A stretch of DNA of 64,000 nucleotides from Ensifer sesbaniae (GCF_013283665.1 NZ_JABEKU010000003.1:316029-380028), one strand, 5' to 3'. Counted from the stretch's first letter, positions 7,218 to 15,044 are shown. Notes: generated by a model from the sequence alone, not told the origin. Program-made: numbers and translations.

Positions 7218-8419
7218 GCTGCATCCTTTTCTGGTTGTGGCGTGTTGTCGTTTGCCGGCTTGACCGTAATCGCGGGGTTGATGAACTCGCCGCCGCGACC
7301 GTCCGCGCGAGGTGCCATGCCAAGCCAGTCCCGGCCTTCGTCAGGTGAAAGCACCGTCGCCTGGATAAGGCTGTTGATTGCGGTCGCGCGTGCCGTGAGA
7401 TCCGCCTGCGTCGTGTCGTCGACGTCGAAACGGAAGGAGTATTCGCCGCGCTCCGCATCAGAGAGCAGCGCCCTGTTAAGCGCAGACTCCATGGCCTTGA
7501 GCCACGGCATTAGCGAATACGTGATCCAGTCGCGGCCGGCGCTTTCCCAGTTCGACCAGGTCATGCGCGACAGTTCGTAGATCATCGACGGTGGCACTCG
7601 GAACGCTCGCGCGATCTGCATGTTTGCTTCCTTTAGAAGTTCCAGCGTCTGCGCATCGGCGCTCGTAAGCGCTACCGACGTGTAAGAGCCCGAGTTATCC
7701 AGAACAGCCACGCCGCCGCTCTTCTCGCCGCCGTGCGCCGCACGCCATGACTGGCCGATGCGCGTCGCCGCTTCCGCGTTGAGCTTGCCTTCAAACGACA
7801 GAATGCCGCCAGGTCGGGCCGAATTGGCGAAGAGTTTTTCGACGTGCCGCTCGATGTAGTAGGCGGTCGATATCGACTGCTTTGCCATGCTTAGCGGGCA
7901 GCGGCTAAAAGCTCCGCGAAGGTGGACAATGTCCGCCGACTTCACCTTCTTGCCGCCGATGCGGTACGAGGGCTCCTGCGTGCCTTTGGCGTCGTACTCG
8001 ACAGTGATCGAGCCTGGCGTGTAGTGGATGATTTCGACAGGCTTGCCGCGCACTCTGTTAACGTAGCCAAGACCGCCTGCATCGCTCGTCAGCGCCTGGC
8101 TGGCGAGGTCACGCAGCAATTCAAAGCCGCTCGTCCATCCGTTCGCCTCGCCGGTAAGCAGGCGCAGCGCAGGAAAGTCAGGAACATCCACTTCTTGATC
8201 GCCGACACGACGCTTAACCGTGATCGGCGACGTCGCAACGGCCTCGCTGATGGCCCGAATGCACGCCTGCACAGCAGGCACGCTAAGCGCCTGACCTTGG
8301 CTGATGCCGGCGACGGTGCCGCCTGTCAGCAAGGTGTATAGCTCAGGATCGAAGCTGGCAGTCCCGGCAGGGAGAGCTTTTTGTTCGATGGGTGGTGCTT
8401 TCCTGCTAAATGGCCACAC
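7214..8419 (-). CDS. HK97-family phage portal protein
   Basis: The 401-aa portal forms the dodecameric DNA channel at one capsid vertex. Recognisable segments are VPAVQACIRAISEAVATSP, GWTSGFELLRDLASQ, and the helix with FRVPPSMIYELSRMTWSN. The start is set at a GTG at 8419 because a perfect AGGAGG (8431-8426) lies six bases upstream; an in-frame ATG at 8467 has no such site and lies inside the previous gene. The C-terminus ends in VKPANDNTPQPEKDAA, one of several ANDN-containing tails in this element. It overlaps the helix-turn-helix gene by 14 bp. Confidence 0.92.
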   Translation of the reverse strand: MWPFSRKAPPIEQKALPAGTASFDPELYTLLTGGTVAGISQGQALSVPAVQACIRAISEAVATSPITVKRRVGDQEVDVPDFPALRLLTGEANGWTSGFELLRDLASQALTSDAGGLGYVNRVRGKPVEIIHYTPGSITVEYDAKGTQEPSYRIGGKKVKSADIVHLRGAFSRCPLSMAKQSISTAYYIERHVEKLFANSARPGGILSFEGKLNAEAATRIGQSWRAAHGGEKSGGVAVLDNSGSYTSVALTSADAQTLELLKEANMQIARAFRVPPSMIYELSRMTWSNWESAGRDWITYSLMPWLKAMESALNRALLSDAERGEYSFRFDVDDTTQADLTARATAINSLIQATVLSPDEGRDWLGMAPRADGRGGEFINPAITVKPANDNTPQPEKDAA

Positions 8420-8840
8420 TAGGCGCCTCCTGAATTTGTTCGCAGCGCGCCTGGATCTCCGCGGCAATCTTGCCGAGCGGCAGCACGATGAATGATGCGG
8501 TGGGGATGAGGTCGGATAAGCCGGCGACGACGCGCCCAGAGCGAGCCGAGACGGACATCGCCGGAACTACGAGAAGCGCGTCAGACGGTGGCGGTTGGCT
8601 CAGATGTTCGAACGCCTGCGCAAGAGCCGTCGCCCAATCCCGCCCAGTGCGCTCGAGCTCGTAACCAACTCGCAGCACGCAAATGTCTTTCGCGCTAAAC
8701 CAGCGGCGATGCTTTCGCCTTTCCGAGAAGAGCACGTCGAGATGGCGTGCCCGATGGACAACGACATCAAGCGTTGCGCGATGAAGGCCGGCAAGGTTAG
8801 CGGCCTCGGCGACCGTATAGTCGCGAGTTTCCCAGGCCAT
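8406..8840 (-). CDS. MerR-type helix-turn-helix protein (AlpA/excisionase-like)
   Basis: A 144-aa protein starting at 8840, where AAAGGAGG lies upstream; earlier in-frame codons run through a terminator. Residues 6-75 form a MerR-like winged helix (YTVAEAANLAGLHRATLDVV, then KHRRWFSAKDICVLRV). The C-terminal half has short hydrophobic strands (DALLVVPAM, SFIVLPLG) and no known effector domain. It is the first gene of the head transcript, directly after a terminator, so it could control late-gene expression, as AlpA-like proteins do in phage satellites, or act as a DNA-binding packaging accessory. Confidence 0.7.
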   Translation of the reverse strand: MAWETRDYTVAEAANLAGLHRATLDVVVHRARHLDVLFSERRKHRRWFSAKDICVLRVGYELERTGRDWATALAQAFEHLSQPPPSDALLVVPAMSVSARSGRVVAGLSDLIPTASFIVLPLGKIAAEIQARCEQIQEAPSVAI

Positions 8841-8887
8841 TGACGGCCTCCTTTCCGTTGAAAGATTTTGAATTGGACAAAACCAAA

Positions 8888-8922
8888 CGGCCCGCTTGCT
8901 ATGAGGTGAAGCAAGCGGGCCG
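8888..8922 (-). terminator. Strong hairpin terminator upstream of the head operon
   Basis: CGGCCCGCTTGC (8888-8899) and GCAAGCGGGCCG (8911-8922) are perfect 12-bp complements around an 11-base loop. On the minus strand the stem is followed by TTTGGTTTTGT, so it stops leftward transcription coming from the 491-aa gene. It separates replication and head modules. Confidence 0.75.
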
Positions 8923-9177
8923 CGGATCAACGCCGCGCGTCACGCGGGCGGATAGTATTGCTGGTTTTACATCCGAACTCAGCAATGGGGCTGCCGTCGA
9001 CGGCCACATGTCCCTACATAGCGTCGACGGCTATCGCGGCCGGCAGACCGCGAAAGGAAAAATGCCGCCCTGGGGGACGGCGAAATGGTGCGAAGGGATG
9101 CGCCAGCCGGAGACAATGTCTCAGGGACGGCGTTCTTCCCTTCCTATTTACCTTGCCGCCGAGTTACCAAATGGGGA
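8923..9177. other. Non-coding gap between replication and head modules
   Basis: About 255 bp with stops in all leftward frames; nothing coding could be supported. With the terminator at 8888-8922 it makes a 337-bp insulating gap. The head operon needs its own promoter; the best location is the AT-rich stretch just after the terminator (8860-8885), but no convincing -35/-10 pair was seen. A packaging (cos/pac) site could also lie here, which I cannot show. Confidence 0.4.
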
Positions 9178-10653
9178 CTAGGCGGCGATGATTTTCTTCA
9201 GATTGTCGTTTGCAGCGACCAGTGTCTTCTTGCCGTATCGTTCTGCAGTCTTTCCGTCTTTTCCTAAGGCCTCGCCAACTTCTTTGAAATTCGCGGCAGT
9301 CGCAGCAAGGTTTAGCGCCTTGCGCTCTTCCGGCGGTAGCGCTGCAGCCCACCGCTCAAATTCCTGTTGGCGTGCAATCTCGTCGGAGATGTCTTCCCAT
9401 CGCTCAAGCGGCTGGTTGCCTTTCGGGTTCGACATCCAGCCCCCGACGAAATTGTCGCTGATAGTCGGCGCGCCGCACGGCAGTCCGTCGGGGTAGCGAG
9501 TTACCTCCGGTAACGGGCCTGCCAAAAGTGCGGCGTGGTCTTCCGCCGTGAAAATAACCTTTCGGCGCATCTTACCCGCTTTGATGAAGCGCAGCTTTTC
9601 GTTCCCATCCTCGTCCGTCTCGATAACCGTCTTGCGGTCGACCTTAAACAGCGATGCCCAGTACGATGCGCTGCGCACCTTCTCTGCCGGGTCGGGCTCC
9701 GGGCCGAGCAGTTCGCCGAAGCGGTCCTCCTGATGGAGAATTGTTCCTTCTTCAACGCGGGTTCCATCCGCGACGGTCTTACCGTTGCCAATGCGCAGCC
9801 TGCCAGCGCGGACGATGACGTTGTGGCTCTTCTTGACGCGTCCAGCCTTGTCTGTCTTGTCGTCCACCTTTTGATAGTCGACATCAATCGGACGCATCTC
9901 GATGGCGGAGCAACCGCCCAACTTGGCGTGCCGCCATTCGGCCGTCGGGCCGGCTTTCCTTATGAATGACAGCAGCTCCGCATCGGACGAGCCAGGCCGC
10001 ATGCGCCGCTCTAGGTTCGATGCGGGTCGCGCCGACTGCTCTTCGCCGTCGTAATTGTCGTTGTCGGCCTGAAACCAATTAGTGCCGTCGAGCGATAGCG
10101 GCGCGCGCATCCTCGCCCACGTCAGCAGAAGAGCCAGGCTGTCCGCTAAGTGCCCATTCCGCGGCGACTCCGTCTTGGCAGTCCGAGAGAATATGTCGGA
10201 ATCGTTCGCCGGCAACGTCGCCCATATGGCATTAGCCCAGGCACGCCAAATGGCTGTCGGGCCGTCGTTCTCCATCCGGACGAGGGTGCCCTTAGGGCGC
10301 TGATAGCGCGTCGGAACGATGCGGCCTTCGCGGATAGCCGTGAAATGCAGGGCGATAGCGTAGAGGCGACGCAGGCGTTCCGAGATACTCATGTATCGTC
10401 CGGACGCGGCGATGTCGTCGCCGTCCACGAGGTCCGACAGAAATTTTTCCGGAATCCATGGCGCGCTGGCTGCCTCAGGCGAGAGAGGCGATTCCGGCGC
10501 GGTCTTTTCCAGCCTTAGGACGGGCTGCTTCCCGGCCAGCCAGAATGCCAGCTTGCGGTTGCTATAGAGCCGTTGTCCGACAAGGATGTGTTCCCGTCGA
10601 TTCCACGAATGGTGGTGCTCCGCGGCGATGCCACGGCTGTCGTTGATTGTCAT
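9178..10653 (-). CDS. Unrecognised 491-aa phage-element protein
   Basis: The start is placed at an ATG at 10653 with GGGG nine bases upstream. The protein is hydrophilic, without signal or membrane segments. It contains a predicted basic strand-rich centre (residues about 230-330) and a C-terminal helical region ending VAANDNLKKIIAA. A second DNDN motif occurs near the middle (QADNDNYDGEE). Several blocks such as WASLFKVDRKTVIETDEDG and the helix AALPPEERKALNLAATAA suggest DNA or protein binding, but I recognise no family. It lies downstream of the iteron origin and has its own strong promoter, so it could be a replication or regulatory protein. Confidence 0.7.
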   Translation of the reverse strand: MTINDSRGIAAEHHHSWNRREHILVGQRLYSNRKLAFWLAGKQPVLRLEKTAPESPLSPEAASAPWIPEKFLSDLVDGDDIAASGRYMSISERLRRLYAIALHFTAIREGRIVPTRYQRPKGTLVRMENDGPTAIWRAWANAIWATLPANDSDIFSRTAKTESPRNGHLADSLALLLTWARMRAPLSLDGTNWFQADNDNYDGEEQSARPASNLERRMRPGSSDAELLSFIRKAGPTAEWRHAKLGGCSAIEMRPIDVDYQKVDDKTDKAGRVKKSHNVIVRAGRLRIGNGKTVADGTRVEEGTILHQEDRFGELLGPEPDPAEKVRSASYWASLFKVDRKTVIETDEDGNEKLRFIKAGKMRRKVIFTAEDHAALLAGPLPEVTRYPDGLPCGAPTISDNFVGGWMSNPKGNQPLERWEDISDEIARQQEFERWAAALPPEERKALNLAATAANFKEVGEALGKDGKTAERYGKKTLVAANDNLKKIIAA

Positions 10654-10770
10654 TGAGTTCCCCAGGTCGTGCCCATCAGGGCTAATGGCCGACAATAAAG
10701 TCGGTCGGTTTCTGGCCGCTTTTGCGGCTCTTGTTTTGGCGGCTTATCCGCCGGCGCGATGGCCTTACGG

Positions 10771-10835
10771 TTGTAAGATAGATCGGTTTTACAATTCAGT
10801 CAATAGGCTGACTCATACTTTTATTCGTTTGTCAA
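10771..10835 (-). promoter_or_regulatory. Strong leftward promoter flanked by inverted repeats
   Basis: On the minus strand TTGACT (10803-10798) and TATCTT (10780-10775) are 17 bases apart, a near-ideal sigma70 promoter for the 491-aa gene. The -10 region is bracketed by TTGTAA (10771-10776) and TTACAA (10789-10794), an inverted repeat with 12-base spacing. The -35 lies in AGTCA-N6-TGACT (10798-10813). A further TTGACA (10835-10830) lies upstream. The rest of the 10654-10961 gap shows no gene. Confidence 0.62.
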
Positions 10836-10961
10836 TCTATTTTTTACGCATTTGGGAATGACCCAATTTCAGAATGTCTTGAGCGATGCGGGAGCGCCGG
10901 TTCCGGGCCTGTTTGGCAAAGTCGCGACCCACCCCCGGCGACGAGCGGCAAGGGGTGTGGC

Positions 10962-11123
10962 TCACGCGGCCATGTCCCTCTGCACGTTGTCATTGGCTGG
11001 CCGCAGATCTGGGCGCCAATGGTAGAGCTCAAGCCAGGTGACGCGCCGCATAGTGATGCCGCTTGCTGTCGCGTAGCTGCGACGAGCTGCGCTTTCGATG
11101 TCTGTCTCGGCTTCTGCTTCCAT
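10962..11123 (-). CDS. Small phage-element protein (53 aa)
   Basis: The start is placed at the ATG at 11123, which has GGGAG seven bases upstream; a longer frame extends back through the iteron region and is not credible. The product begins MEAEAETDIESAARR, has a central helix with MRRVTWLELYHW and ends RPANDNVQRDMAA. Small proteins beside phage origins are often helicase loaders or regulators, but nothing in this sequence proves it. Confidence 0.5.
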   Translation of the reverse strand: MEAEAETDIESAARRSYATASGITMRRVTWLELYHWRPDLRPANDNVQRDMAA

Positions 11124-11146
11124 GATGTCTCCCGCTTGTGGAATCG

Positions 11147-11402
11147 AAGGCATGTCCGTTTTTCGCACCCTTAGTCCTCTCAGGCGCAAAAACACCCTGT
11201 TTTTCCGGTGGGGGGGTGTCCCCCTCGTTTTTGCCGGACATACCTTCGGCCAATACATAGCTATATAATTGATATATATATACTATTTACTATTTAAAGG
11301 CATGTCGAAGGTATGTCTGAAGGTATGTCGAAGGCATGTCGAAGGCATGTCTGATTTCGAGGTCGAAGGCATGTCCAAAACAAAACAGGACATACCTTCG
11401 AC
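11147..11402. repeat. Iteron array with AT-rich segment: putative replication origin
   Basis: The 10-bp unit AAGGYATGTC occurs nine times: direct copies at 11147, 11297, 11308, 11320, 11331, 11342 and 11366, inverted copies at 11237-11246 and 11389-11398. Five central copies are spaced 11, 12, 11 and 11 bp, so they face the same side of the helix. The last direct and inverted copies form a 15-bp near-palindrome (11362-11376 with 11388-11402). Next to the array, 11251-11298 is almost pure A/T, a likely unwinding element. The location directly downstream of the primase gene fits a theta-type phage or satellite origin. Confidence 0.72.
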
Positions 11403-11423
11403 TGCGCTTAAACAGGCCTTTCG

Positions 11424-13805
11424 CTATAGCTTCGCGCAGGGTTTCGCATCCTCGGGCAAGTGAACCCGAGACCAGTACCGCGTCCTAGTCTGCCCACGAA
11501 CGCCTGGCTGTTCGGCCAGCACGATCTCGCCGGCTTCCTCAAGTTGCGCCAGTACATCGTTGAGCCGGTTGCGATCGAGGCTGCCTTTCACGCGCCGTGT
11601 GATGACGCCAAGTGCCAGTCCTTCAGACTTCGCTCCGTCCACCATCCGCTTCATGCGGAGGTATTCGCGCCCCTTCTCATTGTCAGCCACGTTATCGTGC
11701 GCACCGCGCAGGATTGCCCGAAAGCTGGCCTCAGCAACTCGGTTCGCCCACTCTTGGATTTCCAGCGTGATGACTGGCTCTTCCGGGTCGCAACCGACAG
11801 CCACGATCAACGCCAACCTGGCCGCATGCTCGCCGACACGACTGCGGATCGGACGATATTGGGGGTCGACTTTCAAAGCGCGCATCCGGTCGTCGAAGCC
11901 TTCAAAGACATCCTCGACTCCGTCGGCGTATGAAGCCGTGACCATGGGCCAGGGCTTGGTTTTGCTCGTGGCCGAAAGCGCATAGAAGGCGCCTGGCCCG
12001 TAACGTCCGCCGCCTTGCCAGCCAAGCAGCTTATCCACCATTTCTCCGAACTCAGCAGGCGGATTGTCGATGCTGCCGGCGGGTCGCCGTACTTTCTTCG
12101 GCGGGGTCGTGCCCGCATCGATGACAAGCAGACGGCCGAGCAGGCCTTCGGAGATATTCCCGCTGCCCAATGCCTCCCAGAACGTCGAAGGCGTCGAAAC
12201 GCCATGCATGACAAGGCACGGCTGCACGACGCGTGAGAGATTGCCGTCGGCCTTCTCCGCACCGCCCCAAGTGCCGAACGGCGCGCCTGTGAGCTCCATC
12301 AAGGCTGTCAGGATCTCCTTGTTGTGTGTCGCTGCGTTCCGTCCCGTAAGTTCCGCGAGCCACTTTCCGAACTCGTCGACAACACCAAGCGCAACCGGAA
12401 ACTTGCGCAAGCGTCCTGCAAGGCCGGGGAGGCTGCGCAGCTTGTCGGCCAGTAGGGTCTCCGCGACTTTCTCGCCGTCCGTGGCCGTGGCCAGAATAGC
12501 GTCCTCCGCTCGGATCGAGATGTCTTTACCGAAACCAGACTCCGCCAGTGCGACGGCATAAAGGTTTGAGCGCAAGCCAGTCGGCCCCTTGTACCTGCGG
12601 CCAGCAAGCACGGCGGTAGTCGCGAGCGCCGAAACAAGCGAGAGGTGCGGCGAGGGGAAACGCGAGCAAGACGTGATCCAGCGCGCGAACTTCCCGACGG
12701 CGCCAGGCGGGTAGCAATCGGCCTCGGGAATGGTGTTGGCGTCGAATGTAGCCTCGACGTCATCAAAGTCGTCGTCGTCGTTATCGTTGTCGGCAACAAC
12801 ATGAGGGCGAGCGTTGAAAGACATGCGCGTCACGGCCGGCTGGCGCGTCTCCCATCCGAAGTCCGCAGGATCGCGCCCCAATCGCTCGCACAGCCAGTGC
12901 GCGGCCATCGTCGTCGTGGCGGCGCCGCCGAAGTCGATAACGAGTTGAATCGGAGTGGTGGTTTTCTCTTCGCCGAAGTCGCGGATGCCGTCAGGGTGAA
13001 TGCTGATGTCTTCCTCGAGATTGCGGCCGAGATCCTTGGACGTGACGCGCCATGCGCCAGTGCCGGCTTCCTTGCTGGCGGTTGAGAAGAGCGACGTCAC
13101 CCACGCATCAGTGTTTGCCAAGGCTGCCGAATTGACGCGCTGCCAGAACGTGTCGCCGCCTTGCGGCTGCTTCCGTGGCTCCGCCTTCTTCGTCAAGGGC
13201 TCACCGGCGGCTGCGAGAATGGCGGCTGCATCTGCCAGGAAGGTGTCGACCATCTCTGGCGTGATCTCCGGCAGATCTTGCAGCGGCAGCGTCAGAGGAT
13301 CGCCATTCGACCAAGTATATGGCTTCTGGGTTTCGACGTGATCGCCGAACGCGACAAACTGATTGCCAGTACCCAAAACCTCAACCTGGCACTTCTCGCC
13401 CGAGACGCGATACTCCGGCGTCTCGCGTTTTGACCGTGGATCTGTTGCGCGGAATATATAAAGGCACTTCGGAGCCTTGCCAGTGCGGCAGGGAGCATGC
13501 GCAGCGCCGGGAATCTCCATCAATCGTTCAATGAGCTTTTCAGAGATCGTAGCGCCGGGCGCGTCGATATCAATGGCGACGATGTCGCCGGTTAGGATGC
13601 CGGTGCTGATATGGTCGGGATAGCGGCGAATGTAGCCGTCGACCTGCGCGGCCTGCATGCGCATATTCTGCCAGCGCTTGAAGTGCGGCCACTTGCCCTT
13701 GACCGGCACTGGCGCGTAGCCGTTGTCAATGAGGGCGCGGCGAAGGTTCGCAAGGTCGTGAGTGTCGGGTTCAGGCTGCGCTGCGGACGTTTGAATGTTG
13801 GTCAT
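11424..13805 (-). CDS. Primase-polymerase with DUF3987 helicase-like domain
   Basis: This 793-aa protein starts at an ATG at 13805 with CGGAG upstream. The N-terminal 190 residues are an archaeo-eukaryotic-type primase-polymerase domain, with metal-binding D79 and D81 in DIVAIDIDAPG and later FVAFGDHVE. Residues about 360-700 match DUF3987, a RecA/AAA-like domain: AESGFGKDIS (421-430) replaces a normal P-loop and VVDEFGKW (475-482) is the Walker B. The C-terminal 80 residues look like a winged helix. The domains are joined by an acidic linker (DNDNDDDDFDD). It probably primes and unwinds at the adjacent iteron origin. Confidence 0.85.
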   Translation of the reverse strand: MTNIQTSAAQPEPDTHDLANLRRALIDNGYAPVPVKGKWPHFKRWQNMRMQAAQVDGYIRRYPDHISTGILTGDIVAIDIDAPGATISEKLIERLMEIPGAAHAPCRTGKAPKCLYIFRATDPRSKRETPEYRVSGEKCQVEVLGTGNQFVAFGDHVETQKPYTWSNGDPLTLPLQDLPEITPEMVDTFLADAAAILAAAGEPLTKKAEPRKQPQGGDTFWQRVNSAALANTDAWVTSLFSTASKEAGTGAWRVTSKDLGRNLEEDISIHPDGIRDFGEEKTTTPIQLVIDFGGAATTTMAAHWLCERLGRDPADFGWETRQPAVTRMSFNARPHVVADNDNDDDDFDDVEATFDANTIPEADCYPPGAVGKFARWITSCSRFPSPHLSLVSALATTAVLAGRRYKGPTGLRSNLYAVALAESGFGKDISIRAEDAILATATDGEKVAETLLADKLRSLPGLAGRLRKFPVALGVVDEFGKWLAELTGRNAATHNKEILTALMELTGAPFGTWGGAEKADGNLSRVVQPCLVMHGVSTPSTFWEALGSGNISEGLLGRLLVIDAGTTPPKKVRRPAGSIDNPPAEFGEMVDKLLGWQGGGRYGPGAFYALSATSKTKPWPMVTASYADGVEDVFEGFDDRMRALKVDPQYRPIRSRVGEHAARLALIVAVGCDPEEPVITLEIQEWANRVAEASFRAILRGAHDNVADNEKGREYLRMKRMVDGAKSEGLALGVITRRVKGSLDRNRLNDVLAQLEEAGEIVLAEQPGVRGQTRTRYWSRVHLPEDAKPCAKL

Positions 13806-14052
13806 TATGGCTCCGGTATTCAATAATGGCGAGATCGGCGATTTGCCCGCGGACGGCAGGCGAGAAAGATGCCGTCGGGCTGCCGTTATAGGTGTTGGAT
13901 GGATAGACGAGGTGCGCACCGTCTGGCGCCTGCACGAGTTGCAAGTCGTACAAGACGATCTCGGTGGTGATGGCGAGATTGAACGTCATCAGCGCACGAA
14001 AGCCACGCGCGCTCGGAGGCGCGTCAAGGCGCCTGATGTTCGTGATTTTCAT
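13771..14052 (-). CDS. SpoVG-like protein
   Basis: A 93-aa protein of the SpoVG fold: MKITNIRRLD, a central strand pair with ITTEIVLYDLQLV, the turn HLVYPSNTYNG, and a C-terminal helix with VRGQIADLAIIEY. SpoVG proteins bind nucleic acids and occur in phage early operons. Its ATG overlaps the stop of the upstream gene (ATGA) and its 3' end overlaps the primase start by 35 bp, so the three genes are translationally linked. Confidence 0.75.
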   Translation of the reverse strand: MKITNIRRLDAPPSARGFRALMTFNLAITTEIVLYDLQLVQAPDGAHLVYPSNTYNGSPTASFSPAVRGQIADLAIIEYRSHNDQHSNVRSAA

Positions 14053-14246
14053 TGGGGTGTCTCTGGTGCGTAGGAACGAAGTGCGCTTAAGAGCGCTTCC
14101 TGCCAGGTGCCGAGATCAATGATATCAAGGGCTTCCGTTCGGCTATTTTGAACAGAACGGACCTCCGCTACCATTTCTCCAATTGTTTGATTCGGATACC
14201 TGGGCACGTTCCTGCCCGAGAACGCATCGGCTAGCCGTCTTCTCAT
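14049..14246 (-). CDS. Small hypothetical protein of the early operon
   Basis: A leftward frame ending at 14049. I prefer the ATG at 14246 (65 aa, beginning MRRRLADAFSG), but a TTG at 14321 is also open; neither has a strong ribosome binding site. The product contains a long helix (TIGEMVAEVRSVQNSRTEAL) and a C-terminal LGTWQEALLSALRSYAPE. The stop overlaps the SpoVG-like start. No family recognised. Confidence 0.5.
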   Translation of the reverse strand: MRRRLADAFSGRNVPRYPNQTIGEMVAEVRSVQNSRTEALDIIDLGTWQEALLSALRSYAPETPQ

Positions 14247-14356
14247 TCTCAGCACCGACGCAGTTCTGCGATATTCGCCAGGTGAAGCGGAAGCGAGTGG
14301 TTCCGCACGGGCAGAGATCAAGCTGTGAGAGCCCCCCCGTCAACAGGGGCCCTCAC

Positions 14357-14722
14357 TCAATGGCGTGTCGGCTTCAGCGGCAAAGTCAGCGCCGGCCCGC
14401 TCTTGACCCCGAACTGCCTTCTGAACTGCCGTGACGCGCTGCCGTCGAAAAGCGATTGCGGCAGCGGCGCGCCGATGGACCATTTGTATTTGGCTTCCGG
14501 ATCATTGCTCAGGTCTTGGTGTGTCACCGCGCTCAAGGGCAGCACATATTCCGGCTTGCGCAGGCCTCTCTCGGAATTGCCCAGCCACGTCAGGACGATC
14601 AGGATTTCGCCGCCGAGTTCGAGGGCATCTAGTGCCAGCTGTTTCCCGCCGACCGATGCGCGGACCGCCTGTTCGTGGAGCTTGAACGCACTGAGCTTCA
14701 GTTCGCTTTGCGGATCCGTCAT
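14357..14722 (-). CDS. Hypothetical protein, first gene of the phage-like element
   Basis: A 121-aa leftward gene; the ATG at 14722 follows CCGGAAA. The product is soluble with a helical N-terminus (ELKLSAFKLHEQAVRASVG), a hydrophobic strand (GGEILIVLTWLG) and a basic C-terminus. It is the rightmost gene consistent with the element and is followed by about 160 bp without a gene before host-like genes. Possible early regulator; function not recognised. Confidence 0.55.
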   Translation of the reverse strand: MTDPQSELKLSAFKLHEQAVRASVGGKQLALDALELGGEILIVLTWLGNSERGLRKPEYVLPLSAVTHQDLSNDPEAKYKWSIGAPLPQSLFDGSASRQFRRQFGVKSGPALTLPLKPTRH

Positions 14723-14885
14723 TTCCGGGGCCTTTCTAAAAAGCATTGTCTGGGTTCGAGCGGGGACGCGCTCGGCAGGCGTTCCCTATCACAATGCAAG
14801 CGGCCACCGAAATGGAAGGATTGCTTGTCAGCTCCCGCTCCCGCCGCCGCTTCGAGCGGTGGGCCCAAGCGAAGCGGAATACGCC

Positions 14886-15044
14886 TCAGCGGTGGATCGA
14901 CGAGGTGATCGCCGAGTAGTCGGGCAGGGTGATATCGGCGATCTCGGCTGCCCGATATTGGGACAGGGCGAAGTGCATGATGGCGATCACGGTGATCGAG
15001 AAGACCAGTACGGTGACGTTGACGCCGAAAGCGGTCCTGATCAT
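14886..15044 (-). CDS. Small single-pass membrane protein (52 aa)
   Basis: The gene starts at the ATG at 15044, ten bases after GGAGG; a longer frame upstream has no support. The peptide is MIRTAFGVN followed by a hydrophobic segment (VTVLVFSITVIAIMHFAL), then a polar tail, so one inner-membrane helix is likely. I believe similar tiny proteins occur in rhizobial chromosomes but cannot verify it. It probably marks the return to host sequence right of the element. Confidence 0.6.
   Translation of the reverse strand: MIRTAFGVNVTVLVFSITVIAIMHFALSQYRAAEIADITLPDYSAITSSIHR

Larger units (their letters stand above)
1858..14722 (-). mobile_element. Tail-less HK97-type phage-like element (satellite or remnant prophage)
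   Basis: A contiguous leftward block holds replication genes (primase-polymerase, iteron origin), a helix-turn-helix regulator and a complete HK97 head set (portal, protease-capsid fusion, connector, head closure, TerS, TerL). No tail tape measure, tail tube, baseplate, holin, lysin or integrase gene occurs anywhere in the window. Many gene starts overlap the preceding stop (GTGA, TGATG, ATGA), showing a compact late operon. The right boundary lies between about 14.72 and 14.89 kb, next to a host-like small membrane protein gene. The left boundary is not visible and could lie beyond position 1. Confidence 0.7.

Noticed and set aside
8840-9181. Rightward 113-codon frame in the gap
   Set aside because: It runs through the terminator hairpin and has no ribosome site or similarity.
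11147-11402. CRISPR array
   Set aside because: Repeat units are 10 bp with 1-2 bp between them, no spacers and no cas genes.
11269-11463. Short rightward frame across the iterons (64 codons with repeated GMS)
   Set aside because: The repeated residues only reflect the DNA iterons; no ribosome site.
14747-14885. Possible tRNA 3' end as attachment site (GGGTTCGAGC)
   Set aside because: The T-arm complement and the rest of a tRNA are absent on both strands.
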